In this document: in pieces, positions 21,216-34,659 of the stretch
Layout of the letters: each line of letters opens with the position of its first letter
Position numbering within the stretch: position 1 is the stretch's first letter
Source of the DNA: Acheta domesticus
Taxonomy: Eukaryota > Arthropoda > Insecta > Orthoptera > Gryllidae
NCBI GenBank assembly: GCA_031308135.1
Contig: JAHLJT010000631.1
Span: 217,994,611 to 218,058,610, forward strand
DNA length: 64,000 nt
Direction of reading: 5' to 3'
Made by a program: the position numbers and the translations under genes
The notes under the pieces: generated by a model
What the model was told of the DNA's origin: nothing
Seen by the model: the letters and a program-made list of their open reading frames with translations, nothing else
Database searches by the model: none

Positions 21216-23024
21216 GATGAATATCCTAAAATACTCAAGTAGGTAATTTGATATGTATCGTGAAGTAAATTTATTCCACAAACTAGTAATAGGGAATTTT
21301 TTGTATTTATATTTCTCTCTATAACTGTATATATTGTAAAACTGTATAATGGCTTTGAATTCTTACAAGTAGAATGTAATATTAAAGTTATTGTCATCGC
21401 TACAAGAATATCTGTGAGGTTATTAGTGACCTTAGCAGAAATATATGATTATAGCAATACATATAAACAGTGTAAAAATAATCCTTATCCTAGTGTATGT
21501 TAGATTCTTTAACCAATAATATTTAATGAATTTTGTTTCTTCTCTTTTGGGTATATGTACAATCCAGTAATTTGTGACGAATGGTGTATGGGGAGGCAAA
21601 ATATTGTTGAGATTTAATTTTGAAATGTATATGTTCATATTTTAGTGTACAGACCCCAATTCCTAGTCAGGTGATTATAAATTCAGAACTTCTATTAGTC
21701 CTACCAGTTGGGTTGGACCAGATGGACCAGTTGGTTGATCCTACAAGTTGGTTGTAATTTAAAAGTACTATTTCTGATTCGCAAAAGTTTATTTTCTATT
21801 GACTTCACAAATTTTGTACATATTTCAGGTTTCTTACATTTTATATTTGCAAATTTAATTTATTATTGTGGAGCGCTGAGTGGTTTGATTAATTTGAAGA
21901 GAAGATCCTTCTTTTTGCTGCTTTATCAACATTACATAACTCTGACATTTTTTATGAAATGGATCATCAGCTAAATTTTTATTGATGAAATAATTTGAGA
22001 GTTAACTGAAATAATGTACAGGTAAATTGGTTCCTTGTTATTTTATTTTGTATCGATTCGGGGGCTATTTAGAACTATTAAAATGGTAAGTTTGAAGTTG
22101 CTTTATTTAAGGATTTCAGTTCGGTGGCTATAATGCAAAAAACTTAACTTTAGAAAACTAGAAACGGGTAATTGAAATAGTTCGATGTTTTTCCAAAAAT
22201 ACATCAATTCTTCCAGAAGTAATTTTGAATTTCAAAACTATATGTGAATGTTGTCTTATTAATTATACTTTCTTTAATTACTTCGTAAATAAAGAAATTA
22301 TTATAATTGTGTTCCGGAAAAAGGTGATTTTTCGACAGAAAAGTGGAAACAAAAAAGTGAATAAATCGTTTTCCTATATGCAGTAGTAAGTGGATTCATC
22401 TAACCTATAGTGCAGTCAGATTTCATTTCTGTAGGTCCTTCATATCGAAAATTTTTTTCACGAAAAAATATGTGTCTGTGGTCAACACAATCGCATATTC
22501 GCATATCGCATATTCAGCCGATTACTCCAAAATTGACATTCTTAAATCCATTTAAAGGAACTCAATGTTCTGCGAGTCTAAAGCAAGTAATTTTATTTTT
22601 GATATAATTCACCAAAAATTGAGCCTTAATATTTTCAAAATTTTCTAAAAATTTCCACGTCTTTCTACGACTGCAGTATTGAAGATAGAGATTTTCTTAA
22701 TGAAACATGTTCTTCAAAACTGGTGTTGCAAAATATCATGAACGTTTGAAAACCTGAGTATTTTTTTTGTCTATTATAATCAATATTAAAACAATTTTCT
22801 TAAAAACGGCTCCAATTTTTTCTTTACATTTTCTCGCTATATGTATCAAAGAACTGTAAAAGACTGGTGTTAGTACCGTTTACAGCGAATTCTCTATTTT
22901 AGATAATTACAAAAAAACATTTGCAATTAAAATATTGAAGTTAGAAATTTCTGACGTTAATGAAATCTTCCTAAAAAGCATCTTGAAGACTGGAAACATC
23001 TTGAAGACTGTTTTTCCAAGATGA
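21216..23024. other. Duplicated AT-rich arm with inverted X-type motif
   Basis: AT-rich sequence shared with copy B. Around 22800-22830 it has AAAAACGGCTCCAATTTTTT, the reverse complement of the motif repeated in X at 9864-11505. The 10 kb block therefore carries this motif in opposite orientations on its two sides. No coding evidence. Confidence 0.5.
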
Positions 23025-23461
23025 GCATTTTGAGTATCCGCCTGAAATCCTCGAAGTCTATGAGCAAGTTCAAACGGGAGAAAGCGACCAGGCAGTAACA
23101 CGGTTTCATGTAAACGCGCTTCTCTCAGAACACGCAGGGTTAGAGGGAAGGACGAGGGGGGTCCTAAGTGGATACTGTGACAGGCAGAGAAGCGAAAGGA
23201 CGAAGGGAAACATTGGCAAAGTGACTAACGAGCGAAGCTATCAGTGGGAAAACTGGGCACAAACGCGACAGGAAACGTAGAACTCGTTAGAAATTTCTAC
23301 TGAGTGTTCAGAAGTTGGCTACTGTATAGGTGGAGGGTCTAATTTCCATGTTAGTGAACTAGTAACGTTCAACTACGCAACTAATCTGACATTTTAAAAT
23401 AAGGCGTGAACTTATTCGTCATATCGTTGGTACGTTGAAGAAGTTGAAGATTATTGTTATA
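23025..23461. other. Duplicated, less AT-rich segment, unrecognised
   Basis: A section with GAGCAAGTTCAAACGGGAG and GGGTTAGAGGGAAGGACGAG, conserved with copy B (about 34185-34620). Short open frames differ between the copies by indels. No motif recognised. Confidence 0.4.
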
Positions 23462-23765
23462 ATTGTTATCATCATCATCATCATCATATCACGACTAAAG
23501 ATATTAAGAATCGGCTGAATTATAAAATCTACTCCAGGTTGCAACTAGCTACCTAAGGACTAGGGACTGTCGTTGCCTCTACAATGCTTTGCTGAAAATG
23601 TGAGCATTTCCAAATAAAGCAATTTCCTGCACTTCCCATTCTTTTAAATGGCCTGGAAATTTACCCAAGATCTTACACATTTTTTTCGGAACAAATCCCA
23701 GAGCTCCGATAGTTTTATTATATTATTATTATTATTATTATTATTATAACATTATTATTGATTAT
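23462..23765 (-). repeat. Family Y copy 4 (inverted) with (ATC)n and (ATT)n tracts
   Basis: (ATC)n at about 23470-23488, then CACGACTAAAGATATTAAGA, CTACTCCAGGTTGCAAC and AAATAAAGCAATTTCCTGCA, then (ATT)n from about 23720. This is the reverse complement of the Y copy at 5697-5880, extended by about 80 bp. Confidence 0.75.
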
Positions 23766-24386
23766 TATTCGAATGTTGTGTATTTGTTGGTTATTCCTTT
23801 TACAGCAATGAAATCGACATTAATATCAAATATATAAGTTTAATTTAAATATCATTGATTTACTACTTCTCTAGCTTTTTTTATATAAAAACAATATCCA
23901 CCTATCCACCATTTTCCGAAACGTTCGTCTTGAATTGAAATTTCTTTATAACATTATTATTCTGGTTGTAATATTATTATATGGTTGTGTTTGCCTTACC
24001 GTCTGTTTATCACAACGCAAAGGTAATAACTCAAAACTCTACAGATATGAAAATGTTTGTTTGAGAAATAAATTTAAAATATGTTTATTGTAAGTTCCTT
24101 GTGTTCCTTAAAATTATTAGCAAAAACCTGAAATGAAAATTAATAGAATTCAAGCATCTTTAATGTGATTCATATCCTTCATAACCGAGAGAAAATTCTA
24201 TTTCTACGCGTATTTTTAAATCATTTTTTTATCTATTATTATAATTCTTGTTTTATAAAATTGTGCTTTTTAAACTAATAGAGAAAGGGAGAACTAAAAT
24301 TTATAAAATTATCAATGCTTTTGATACATACTAAACATGTTGACAGCGATGGTAAAATTCTCCAAGCGTTCGATTGGGGAAGGCGC
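23766..24386. other. AT-rich end of copy A up to the scaffold gap
   Basis: From about 23905 onward it again matches copy B (CACCATTTTCCGAAACGTTC). It ends with AAGCGTTCGATTGGGGAAGG right at the gap. In copy B the same words lead straight into a GC-rich block, so that block is probably what is missing here. Confidence 0.6.
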
Positions 24387-24486
24387 NNNNNNNNNNNNNN
24401 NNNNNNNNNNNNNNNNNNNNNNNNNNNNNNNNNNNNNNNNNNNNNNNNNNNNNNNNNNNNNNNNNNNNNNNNNNNNNNNNNNNNNN
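24387..24486. other. Assembly gap (100 N)
   Basis: Exactly 100 N, a length often used for gaps of unknown size. Open frames spanning it are meaningless. Confidence 0.98.
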
Positions 24487-24861
24487 TCTTAAAAGATGTG
24501 TCAAGGGGCAAACTCAAAATGCTAACGAAAGTCTGCACAGTTCAATTTGGGCAAGATGTCCTAAGGAAATTTTTGTTTCTAAAAAAAAACTGGAGCTTGC
24601 TGTAGTGAAAGCAGTGAGTGAATTGAATATGGGTTCTGTTACAACACTGAAAATCATTCACTCCATCCAAGATTGGATTTTTTGTCAGCACCTGCACTTG
24701 CCATATGTGAGAAGGAAGACATCCGTCGAATCAAAGATAGCAAGAAGAGATCATCAGCTGGGGCAAAATCTCAAAAGAGAAGGAAAAAACAGAAAAAAAT
24801 CAATACAGAAGAAAGAAAAAAGACTGCAGAAGGACCTACATATGGTCCTGGCATGTTTTAG
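24487..24861 (+). pseudogene. Mutator-like transposase, C-terminal fragment
   Basis: After the gap the frame reads LKRCVKGQTQNANESLHSSI, then WARCPKEIFVSKK and VVKAVSELNMG. This NANESLHS-xxW-xxxPK block is characteristic of the C-terminal part of Mutator-like transposase proteins in animal genomes. A +/-1 change at a T run near 24675-24685 shifts the frame. The tail then has EKEDIRRIKDSKKRSSAG, a long Lys/Arg-rich stretch and the ending EGPTYGPGMF, stop at 24859-24861. Only the last ~125 residues are here; the catalytic DDE region must lie in or beyond the gap. It is not part of either duplicated copy. Confidence 0.75.
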
Positions 24862-25422
24862 TTGAGTGAGTTTGCATGTTCAGTATGAAAAACTTTATTC
24901 ATGGTTTTCTCGCATTTCTTTTTTTCAGCATTTTCCTGTATACAAAATGTTCCTTGCGACACAATTTTCATCATATTGCATTGAAATTTGGTTTACAAGT
25001 GTAAAAATATGTAAGAAGCTAAAATTATGCTGGCTTTTGTTGTAGGTAAAAAAGAAGTCATCATTTTTGGTTTAAAAAATGAAAATAGCTTGCTGCATGT
25101 ATTTTTCATTTCATCAATATTTAAAAAATCTAGCAACATAATCACATGCATGACAATAAAAAGCAGCATAAATTTGATAACCCACTCATTGATAAATCTA
25201 ATTTTAAAAAACCAACTTCAAAGGTGAAAATTGTATCGCAAGGGACATTTTTTAACAAATGTCAAAAAATATAAAAAATTATTAAAATCTCAAAAACTAA
25301 TGGACCAAATTTCAAAATATTTTGTGTAGTACTACTTAACAATAGCATAGTTGTGTGGTAAAAATTCATGATAATTGAACTGATAGTTTAAAAGTTGCAA
25401 AATTCAGACATGGGTCCCCTTA
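24862..25422 (+). other. 3' flank and probable right terminus of the Mutator-like element
   Basis: AT-rich non-coding sequence following the transposase stop. It ends with AAATTCAGACATGGGTCCCC immediately before copy B starts. I infer that this end is the element's right terminal repeat, because repeat B begins right after it. The left terminus is not visible. Confidence 0.4.
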
Positions 25423-26127
25423 ACTTATGGGTCATTTCTCTATCATACTGGTAAGTTTGGAGGTGGTTGAATTCGTTTAAGGATGACCGGGAACAGGTGG
25501 TCGATGAAACCCGCGCTGGACGACCTTCAACCAGCACAACCAATGACAATTTGCCCCGTGTGCGCGATCTGTTAAATTCTGACCGTCGGTTGAGTGTCAG
25601 AGTGATTGCAAAAACAATCAACATTCCCAAAACAATTTTATACAAACTGGTGACCGATAAATTGGACATGATTAATGAGTGTTCTAAGCTTGTTTCTAAG
25701 CTGCTGACCAACAAATCACCATCGCGTTCGTGAGTTTAAGGTGAAGCAAATCTTGACAACTTTGCCCCAACCTCCCTACAATTGAATTGAATTGCCTTAT
25801 TTTACGTGGCGAGACTCAGGCCATGAGACCTGCTCTTCCGTCAAATTCCGTACAATTCGCACACGGGCTCCAGCAGACTTCTTTCTCTTCCCGTGGATCA
25901 AGACCACCTGAAAGGATTCCATTTGGATCGATTGATGCCATCCAAGACGCCGCCTTACCGAGATTCTCCTGAAAGCTTTCCATGACGCGTTTCTTACGTG
26001 GCAGATTCATTGGAAAAAGTGTATGGATGCCCAAGGGAACCACTTAGAAGAATATTAAACTTTTGTAACAATATCTACAATCAATATATTGGTTTTAGAA
26101 AACATTTATTACTTTCCGGACACACCG
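25423..26127 (+). pseudogene. mariner-like transposase remnant, copy B
   Basis: Same internally deleted mariner remnant as at 8770-9487. The N-terminal frame is slightly better preserved here (25467-25733: NSFKDDREQVVDETRAGRPS through NIPKTILYKLVT). It lacks the stretch that reads NEQKNH in copy A because of a short deletion, and it ends in the same TTTCCGGACACACCG terminus. It cannot encode an active transposase, since the middle with two of three catalytic aspartates is absent. Confidence 0.85.
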
Positions 26128-26271
26128 CATATTTCATATTTCGATAGAACTGGGTGACTTACAGTCTCAGGCAAAGCGAATTACTTTACTTAATATGTAT
26201 AACTTTCATAGCGGTCGCTGAGCAGTTGCACTGCGCTGAGAGCCGAAACAATCAAACGACGCAACAGTCGA
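26128..26271. other. Short spacer between mariner remnant and X, copy B
   Basis: Same as 9488-9636 in copy A; contains GCGGTCGCTGAGCAGTTGCA. No function recognised. Confidence 0.5.
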
Positions 26272-28374
26272 AAACTAGTGGTGCTACAAAATGGCACAGA
26301 CTTTACCGTATTAGTTTTCTATTTCTTTTGGACTCGGTTAGTTATTCGGACCTAACACATATTCTTGCCCGCTGCCATTTATCGCCGCACACTTTTTTGA
26401 TATTTTAAAAAAAATCGGTTTCCTAATAGTAGAACGCAAATATTATTTTAATAGTATTAAAGAACAGTAAAATCCCCTCCCAAATGGCAATTTTCTTCGA
26501 AACATTTGGAGCAGTTTTTAAGAAAACGGCGTTTGAGCGCTACTGTAAATGCGAAAATTAAAGCTCTTTTTCACAGGAAACCTTAAAAGATTTTTTTAAA
26601 TTCCTTGGTATGAACTGGCTTTAGGGTGTTGTCCCATCCTCTCGCCAGCAGCCATCTATCGTCACTCAATGTACATTGTTTGAAATTTTTTCAATTGTTC
26701 GGCTTCCTAATAACAGAATCGAAATATTACCTCAAGAATATTGAAGAAAAGTAAAAAATCGTCCTCAATGGCAATTTTCATTGAACAATTTGGAGCTGTT
26801 TTTAGAAAATGGTGTTTAACCTCCGGTGGGGCGCAATTGCTACAATAAACGGGCGCATAGGAGCACTACATGCTGCCTCGACATGTCTTTCGCACCCTCG
26901 AAACATATTATTTAATTGAAGAAGGAAGAATGAAACCTTACAACTATTCTTCATTGCATTTTAATCTTAATACAATTTACAAATAACAGAAATGTAGCTA
27001 GTTTTAGGTATAGAATAATAAATAACAAAATGTTTCAGAAAACTGAAAACAATATATAATATAAAAAATAAAAATAAAATTAAATAGAAAATTGTTATTG
27101 AACAGACAAATTAAGTAAATGAAACAGTCTACAGTTCTTAAACTTTAGAAAAATAGTAATAGGTTTTCAATAAGTCGCTTCCAGTTACTCAAGAAGATGC
27201 CTGATTTCTTCTTCTGTTACACAAGTTTCAGCAAAGAGAAACAAAAATAAGTCTGCAAGTAATAGAAAAAAATAAAAACAAAACGATTTTAATATCCTTG
27301 ATTTGGCTTACAGTGATCAAAAATACATGTAAACAAACAATCTGAATTTGTAAAATGTTCATTTGAAAGAATAGTTACATGAGTGGGCCTTTTTACCTCA
27401 AATCTTCTTTATGACTGAGACGGAGGAGGCAAAGGAACGGAGATTCCTGCGTTTCGTTTAGAATGTTGCCAAGTGAGAATACTGAAGCCCCCTGACATGT
27501 CAAATTGCCGTACTCCCTTTGAAAATAATAAAACACAAAAGCAGTACAGGGTGCTGTCCCGCTCCCGCCAGGAGGTTAAACATTAGTGTACATGCAAAAT
27601 TTGAAGCTTTTTTCCATAGAAAATTATTGAGTTTTCGAAAAACATCATTGGAAGTCATTTGAAGCTCATTATCACACACATACAATAGTGTTTACAAATT
27701 GCTGAAAATGTGCATATTAATAGTGTGAGAGAGCTTTCAAAAACATATTTGTGTAATTTAAAAAAAACTACAAAATACCCCAAATTCAACTTTGCGTCAC
27801 ATTAAAGAGTGTAATTAGCACTATCCGTTCTAAAAGTTTGAAGAAACAATTTGGAGCCATTTACGAAAAAATGGCGTTGAGCGTATCTGCAAATGCGGAA
27901 TTTTGAGCTAGTTTTCATAGAGAGAGTTGGGTTTGCGAGAAACATTACTTGATATTAATTAAAGCACATATACTCATAAATACAATAATGTGAACAAATT
28001 GCCACTAATGTAAATATTAAAGACTAGAGAGACAAGTCAAAACAATTACATTGTTGTAATTTTTGAAAAAACAAAAGAATATAGCAATATGGCGTTTATA
28101 TTCTATCATAGAGTACATTAAGCATTATTCTTACCAAAAGTTTAAAGAAAATATTTGGAGCGGTTTTTTAGAAAATTTTGAAACTGTCTGGGAAGCTTCA
28201 TGTAAATTACCCCCTAATTTTATCGAATCTTTTTCAAAATCTCAGAACTTCGACTCGAGCCAGGTCGACAGGGGCTTCTTCAATTTGAAAAAAATCCTAC
28301 GTAGGATTTAGGCGCCAGTAGTGTTCGCAGATGGACAGATGGATGGATAGACGGACGAGCGGACGGACGGACGT
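26272..28374 (+). repeat. Dispersed repeat X, copy B
   Basis: Same limits and order as 9637-11725: ACTAGTGGTGCTACAAAATG start, TTTGGAGC-motif near 26505, 26789, 27850 and 28154, and a GGAC-rich end. No coding signature. Confidence 0.75.
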
Positions 28375-29890
28375 TTTGCTTTCAATTGTTTTTTTTCCCA
28401 CAAACGAGGGATTATGGCTAACACCACGTGATAGGTTTTTTATTTTTAATTTACCAAACTAGATTTTAGCCACTATTTCGTTATCAGCGCCCGGCAAATT
28501 GAAATTTTTTCTGTCGAAAATCAGCCATTTTTTCGCGCAGCATTACATAACATTCCCTATATCCCCATATAATACTCTGTTTATACGTAGGTATACGGGA
28601 AAGTGAAAATTACGTTCTGTAAAATCAGCGTAAATGAATTATACCACTCCACCCCCGAGGAGCTCAGATAGGAGGTGGAGAGAGAATGAGGCGAACCGGA
28701 AAGCTAGCCAGAGCTTTATGCTTCTATCTACTTTAATTCAGTTCTATCCTTTAGTTTATATTGCGAAACCACAATTTACCAATTGAAGCACTTGCGTTAC
28801 ATGGGGATCAGCAGAAAAGGCCATAGCTTTCAGATGGCTGAACCTTCCCCAAGGACTGCGACTATCGCGTTCGTCTGATCTCTCTCGATATTTTTTACCT
28901 CTTGTTCCCTTTGTCCTCTCCCGCAGCCAAGACCTTAAGCTTCTTCGCCAGGAAAAGTTACGACTTGTTCCAAGGCAAATCCGCCCTCAAGAGGAAAACC
29001 TGCGGGGCAGGTATGAAAATATTTTTCCCATTACGATCTTCGCGCAGTAGAGAGGATTGAGAAAAGTCTATTTTCAAATAGTTTCCCATTATTTATGGAT
29101 TGTGGTGAGATAAGCGAAATGCTACGCTCTGAAAAATTTGGTAATTTATCATGTCAATTTCAATGATTTGGAGCTATTTTGTAGTTTTCAGAGCACAATG
29201 TCCACACAGTAGAGATAGAATTAAAGGGCGTTTGGATTTGAAACATTCCTTTAAAATCGTCTTTTGTTTTCGGAGTAATGGTCTCATATCGTTTAAAAAA
29301 CATATGTAGTAAACTAAAAATATCAAATATTGAATACTTATTTTCATTATTATTTGACGAAAGAAGTCGGAAGTTGATAATAATATTTTATTCATTTTCT
29401 AGTAGTTTACATACAACATTCAATTTGAATACGATATAAGCTATATTTTGCAAAATATTTTTGTCCTTTAGTTATTATATTAACTATTGAAATGCTGTTT
29501 GAAATTGAATATAACAATGTTAGTTGAAGTAAATTATTAATTTAATATTCGGGAAGAGACAGAGTGAAAAAAAGATCAAATAATTTCCTTGATCTCTTTC
29601 CAGATTAGTTTCCATTTAAATCTTGGAAGCATATGCTATCCCTACTGCATACTCTACGCTGGCGAAGAAAGGAATTAGAGTAATTACGATTAGAGTAATC
29701 ATATGAACCCATACTGCTAATTAAATATCTAAATTATTTTAGATTTCCTCTTGAAATTATTCCGACACATTTTAAATATTCCTTCAGACGCTCGGAATAA
29801 TGCACTAACCTGTAGAGGAGAGTTAGGTTATCTGGTCTACTTTTTTAACTATTTCTAAAATGTTATTTACTTGATCTATACACCTTAATT
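28375..29890. other. Duplicated AT-rich sequence, copy B
   Basis: Counterpart of 11726-13228. The short open frames seen in copy A are not conserved here because of indels, arguing against coding. Confidence 0.5.
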
Positions 29891-29903
29891 TCACATGATA
29901 TTT
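29891..29903. other. Empty LINE integration site
   Basis: TCACATGATATTT occurs once, continuous with CACCTTAATT on the left and GAGAGAGGCTTTCCCC on the right. In copy A the same 13-mer is duplicated around the 5.5 kb LINE. Confidence 0.95.
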
Positions 29904-31418
29904 GAGAGAGGCTTTCCCCTTATATTGTGAAAACAAAAAATTCATTGTGCTTACATGAATTGTCAAATATGGAATGTTTTATACTTTTGAAATAGGTCCA
30001 GTTAACCTAACCGGTAAGCATAAGTAGATCGGAAATTGAAATATACTGTGAAAATGACATTGACAGTTAATACACCGCTTTAATGAAAAAAATCATTTTT
30101 CCATACATTGCCATAACCTTTTTTCACACATAAATGAGATCACGGGCCATGTACCGAGCGCCGTTTCCCAAAACGTGGCATCTAAAATTAAAACTTGAAA
30201 ATAACAGTGGTAATGAATTAAGATAATAAAATTGTTAAAGATGAATATATTATGAAACATTCTATATTTAGTAATTGCAAATCTACAAATATTACTTACG
30301 AAAATAAAATAAAGAGTAACTGGACCAGTCCACTTAACGAACCTCCCGGCGGTCCAGTTAACACCTCAGCACCTATTTTCTTTCTGTGTCCAAAAACTCA
30401 CAAGCCGCGATGTATTATTAAAAACAAAACACACTATTATAAAGCAGAAATACTAACAATTAATTTGGCTTGAATATTCTTGTTGTAGTTGTTATTCAAT
30501 TGCGACAAAAATGCAAAGAATAGTGATAGAAAAAACGTCGACCTTTCAGAATAAAAAATGCCTTACTGTACCGAACAAATGAAGGCTTGCAAACATGTGA
30601 TTGTGGCTTAGATTATCACCCCTGTCATCCTACAAATGTCATCCAATGGAAAAGGCAGGTAACACTTCCCACCAACATTCAAAAGCATGAACTACTTAAT
30701 CTAACCGGCCCAATTAATCTAACCCTCCCCTATCTAAACAATGTCAGTTGCTGAAAATAAAAAAGTGTACAATTTTAGAAATATGAAGTGTCTAAAGCGT
30801 GAAGTCTTTGGAGTTTGTACAGTGAATAACTTCTCTATACATTCTTATTCAGGTAAGTTATTAATTTTTATTATTCAAAAGAAATGTGTTTGACAAAGTT
30901 GAAATATTTCTAAAAGCCGAGAATGAATTTTCACATAAAAGCAATGGAATGTATTTCTAGAAACTACTGTTTCCAAATTTATGCTTCAAAATAAATTATT
31001 ACAAAAGTCTTAGGTCATAGTAAAAGAGTTGGAATTTCTGGACAGTTTGCATGTTATTAAACTATTCATTGCAATACAGCATTAATTTGTTGTTTAAATG
31101 AGTTAGCACAGGTTTCACGGAGTGCTCTTTTAATTAAAAATAATCTAAACTTCCTGAACTGTATTATCTGAACTTCCAACCCCCACCTTTGGCTCAACAC
31201 TGCACCGTGAAAGAGTGAAGAGGCAAACACTCTGTATCTGAGGGTCAAAATGCGATTGGTTGGATATGTGGTGATGTTAGGTGACACCTTTGGTGCGTGA
31301 AGCCTTTTCTAGCGGACGCGATAATTAATAGTTAAAAGCCTTTTGTTAGTAATGTGGATGATCTAAAATGGACATATTAACTACAATAATATTAATTCTG
31401 TAGTTTTATTGATTTTTT
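29904..31418. repeat. Duplicated region with TTAACCTAACC-type direct motifs, copy B
   Basis: Counterpart of 18753-20283 with the three motif clusters at the same relative positions. No gene. Confidence 0.45.
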
Positions 31419-32370
31419 TTAACCCGAGAAAGATGGCGTGGGGTCCCTTGTGACCCCACGTATCTTTGCCTAGCTGCAGTTGTCTGATTTTACGAGTCAG
31501 AAGCTATACATTTCACATACCTTTCACCACATTCTTTATCATTTGTTTGAAAGATATAACCACTTCGCGACAGCGCAACGGGTTCCTTGAAGAGCGATAA
31601 CAGTCGACCTATCGTGCAAAATGATCTGTCTGACCCGCGCCACCACTTCCGTCTGCAGTGCGAAGAGCTTGCAGCAGTACTTTAGTCGTTCTGGTACATT
31701 GATAGAATGTGTCAGAGTGAAGTGTATTGTGTATTTATTTGACATTATGAATAATTTGAGGAAAACTAAACTTTTGTGCTAAATGCAGAAAACAAGTTTG
31801 TAAAGATCACCGCGATGTTTTGTGTAAACAATGTAGTTCAGTGAGAAGAGTAATTAATTGTTGACTTGCAACACGTTCCTTTCCAAATTTTAGATGCAAT
31901 AATTCATTAGTAAATATCTGTGAAACCAATACAAATATCTTAAATTTTCATACTTTTTCTAAGTTGTGTTGTTTGACTTGGAACCATTTGTAATTAATTG
32001 TTTACTAATTTGAGAGAATGTTAGAGAATGTTAGACAATGTGAGACAATGTTAGAAAATGAAACTATTGAATTTGCTGATACCTTTGCCATTGAAATATT
32101 CAGGAAAATGTAAATGGGATCACTACATAAAAATAAAGATAAATGATAATTTTGTCATTTTATTTTTTTCAATTCCTGATTTGCATGTTTGTTTATAATA
32201 GTGCATTATGTTAATACTACCTTCTGAATGATTAATCTTTATTAAAATAATTAATTTCACACTTATTTTTTGCCAAATATAATTTTATAAAGAAATAACA
32301 TAAAGGGGTCAGAAAGCACCCCGCGCCACCTCTAACGTAACTCCGACAAGCTCCACCTCTCCAGGGTTAA
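31419..32370. mobile_element. piggyBac-like MITE with TTAA duplications, copy B
   Basis: TTAA at 31419-31422 and 32367-32370 enclose a 944-bp copy of the MITE at 20288-21211. Both ends and the inner GGGGTC/GACCCC palindrome are conserved. Non-coding. Confidence 0.8.
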
Positions 32371-34184
32371 GATGAATATCCTAAAATACTCAAGTAGTTA
32401 ATTTGATATGTATCGTGAAGTAAATTTATTCCACAAACTAGTAATAGGGAATTTTTTGTATTTATCTTTCCTCTCTATAACTATATATATTGTAAAACTG
32501 TATAATGGCTTTGAATTCTTACAAGTGGAATGTAATATTTAAGTTATTGTCATCGCTACAAGAATATCTGTGAGGTTATTACTGACCTTATCAGAAATAT
32601 ATGAATTATAGCAATACATATAAACAGTGTAAAACTAATCCTTATCCTAGTGTATGTTAGATTCTTTAACCAATAATATTTTAATGAATTTTGTTTCTTC
32701 TCTTTTGGGTATATGAACAATCCAGTAATTTGTGACGAATGGTGTATGGAGAGGCAAATATTGTTGAGATTTAATTTTGAAATATATATGTTCATATTTT
32801 AGTATAGAGACCCAATTCCTAGCCAGGTGATTATAAATTCAGAACTTCTATTAGTCCTACCAGTTGGATGGACCAGTTGGACCAACTGATTGATCCTACA
32901 AGTTGGTTGTAATTTAAAAGTACTATTTCTGATTCGCAAAAGTTTATTTTCTATTGACTTCACAAATTTTGTACATATTTCAGGTTTCTTACATTTTATA
33001 TTTGCAAATTTTAATTTATTATTGTGGAGCGCTGAGTGGTTTGATTAATTTTGAAGAGAAGATCCTTCTTTTTGCTGCTCTATCAACATTACATAACGCT
33101 GACATTTTGTATGAAAATGGATCATCAGCTAAATTTTTATTGATGAAATAATTTGAGAGTTAACTGAAATAATGTACAGGTAAATTGGTTCCTTGTTATT
33201 TTTTATTTTGTATCGATTCGGGGGCTATTTAGGACTATTAAAATGCTAAGTTTGAAGTTGCTTTATTTATAGATTTCAGTTAGGTGGCTATAATGGCGAA
33301 AACTTAACTATAGAAAAATAGAAACGGGTAATTGAAATAGTTCGATGTTTTCCAAAAATACATCAATATTTCCAGAAGTAATTTTGAATTTCAAAACTAT
33401 ATGTGAATGCTGTCATATTAATTATACTTTCTTTAATTACTTTGTAAATAAAGAAATTATTATAATTGTGTTCCGGAAAAAGGTGATTTTTCGACAGGAA
33501 AGTGGAAACAAAAAAGTGGATAAATCGTTTTCCTATATGCAGTAGTAAGTGGATTCATCTAACCTATTGTGCAGTCAGATTTCATTTCTGTAGGTCCTTC
33601 ATATCGAAAATTTTTTTCACGAAAAAAATATGTATCTGTGGTCAACACAATCGCATATTCGCATATCGCATATTCAGCCGATTACTCCAAAATTGACATT
33701 CCTAAATCCATTTAAAGAAACTCAATGTTCTGCGAGTCTAAAGCAAGTAATTTTATTTTTGATATAATTCACCAAAAATTGAGCTTTAATATTTTCAAAA
33801 TTTTCTAAAAATTTTGACGTCTTTCTACGACTGCAGTATTGAAGATAGAGATTTTCTTAATGAAACATGTTCTTCAAAACTGGTGTTGCAAAATATCATG
33901 AACAATGTTTTGAAAACCTGAGTATTTTTTTGTCTATTATAATCAATATTAAAACAATTTTCTTAAAAACGGTTCCAATTTTTTCTTTACATTTTCTCGC
34001 TATATTTATCAAAGAACTGTAAAAGACTGGTGTTAGTACCATTTCCAGCGAATTCTCTATTTTTGATAATTACAAAAAAAACAATGAAAATTAAAATATT
34101 GAAGTTAGAAATTTCTGACGTTAATGAAATCTTCCTAAAAATCATCTTGAAGACTGGAAACACCTTGAAGACTGTTTTTCCAAG
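32371..34184. other. Duplicated AT-rich arm, copy B
   Basis: Counterpart of 21216-23024, including the inverted X-type motif near 33965. No coding evidence. Confidence 0.5.
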
Positions 34185-34659
34185 ATGAGCATTTTGAGCA
34201 TCCGCCGGAAATCCTCGCAATCTATGAGCAAGTTCAAAACGGGAGAAAGCGACCAGGCAGTAACACGGTTTCATGTAAACGCGCTTCTCTCAGAACACGC
34301 AGGGTTAGAGGGAAGGACGAGGGGGGTCCTAAGTGGATACTGTGACAGGCAGAGAAGCGAAAGGACGAAGGAAAACATTGGCAAAGTGACTAACGAGCGA
34401 AGCTATCAGTGGGAAAACTGGGGCACAAACGCGACAGGAACGTAGAACTCGTTAGAAATGTCTACTGAGTGTTCAGAAGTTGGCTACTGTAAAGGTGGAG
34501 GGTCTAATTTCCATGTTGCTGAACTAGTAACGTTCAACTACGCAACTAATCTGACATTTTAAAATAAGGGCGTGAAGTACTATTCGTCAGGTCGTTGGTA
34601 CGTTGAAGAAGTTGAAGATTATTGTTATAATTATTATCACCATCATCATTCCTCTCTAT
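34185..34659. other. Duplicated, less AT-rich segment, copy B
   Basis: Counterpart of 23025-23461. A frame at 34185-34445 is broken in copy A by indels, so coding is not supported. Confidence 0.4.

Larger units (their letters stand above)
8770..24386. repeat. Large duplicated block, copy A (with LINE insertion)
   Basis: Starting at ACTTATGGGTCATTTCTCTA, this block matches 25423-35375 in the same order and orientation to the gap at 24387. Shared landmarks are a mariner remnant, repeat X with its GGAC tract, TTAACC-motif clusters, a piggyBac-like MITE and an inverted Y copy. By eye the copies differ by a few percent, with many single-base indels. Copy A alone contains the LINE at 13242-18739 and an ATT-rich insert near 23720-23905. 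Upstream flanks of A and B are unrelated, so the left edge is a true breakpoint. Confidence 0.9.

Noticed and set aside
24275..24605. Open frames spanning the 100-N gap
   Set aside because: Unknown bases make them meaningless except for the real Mutator-like part after 24487.
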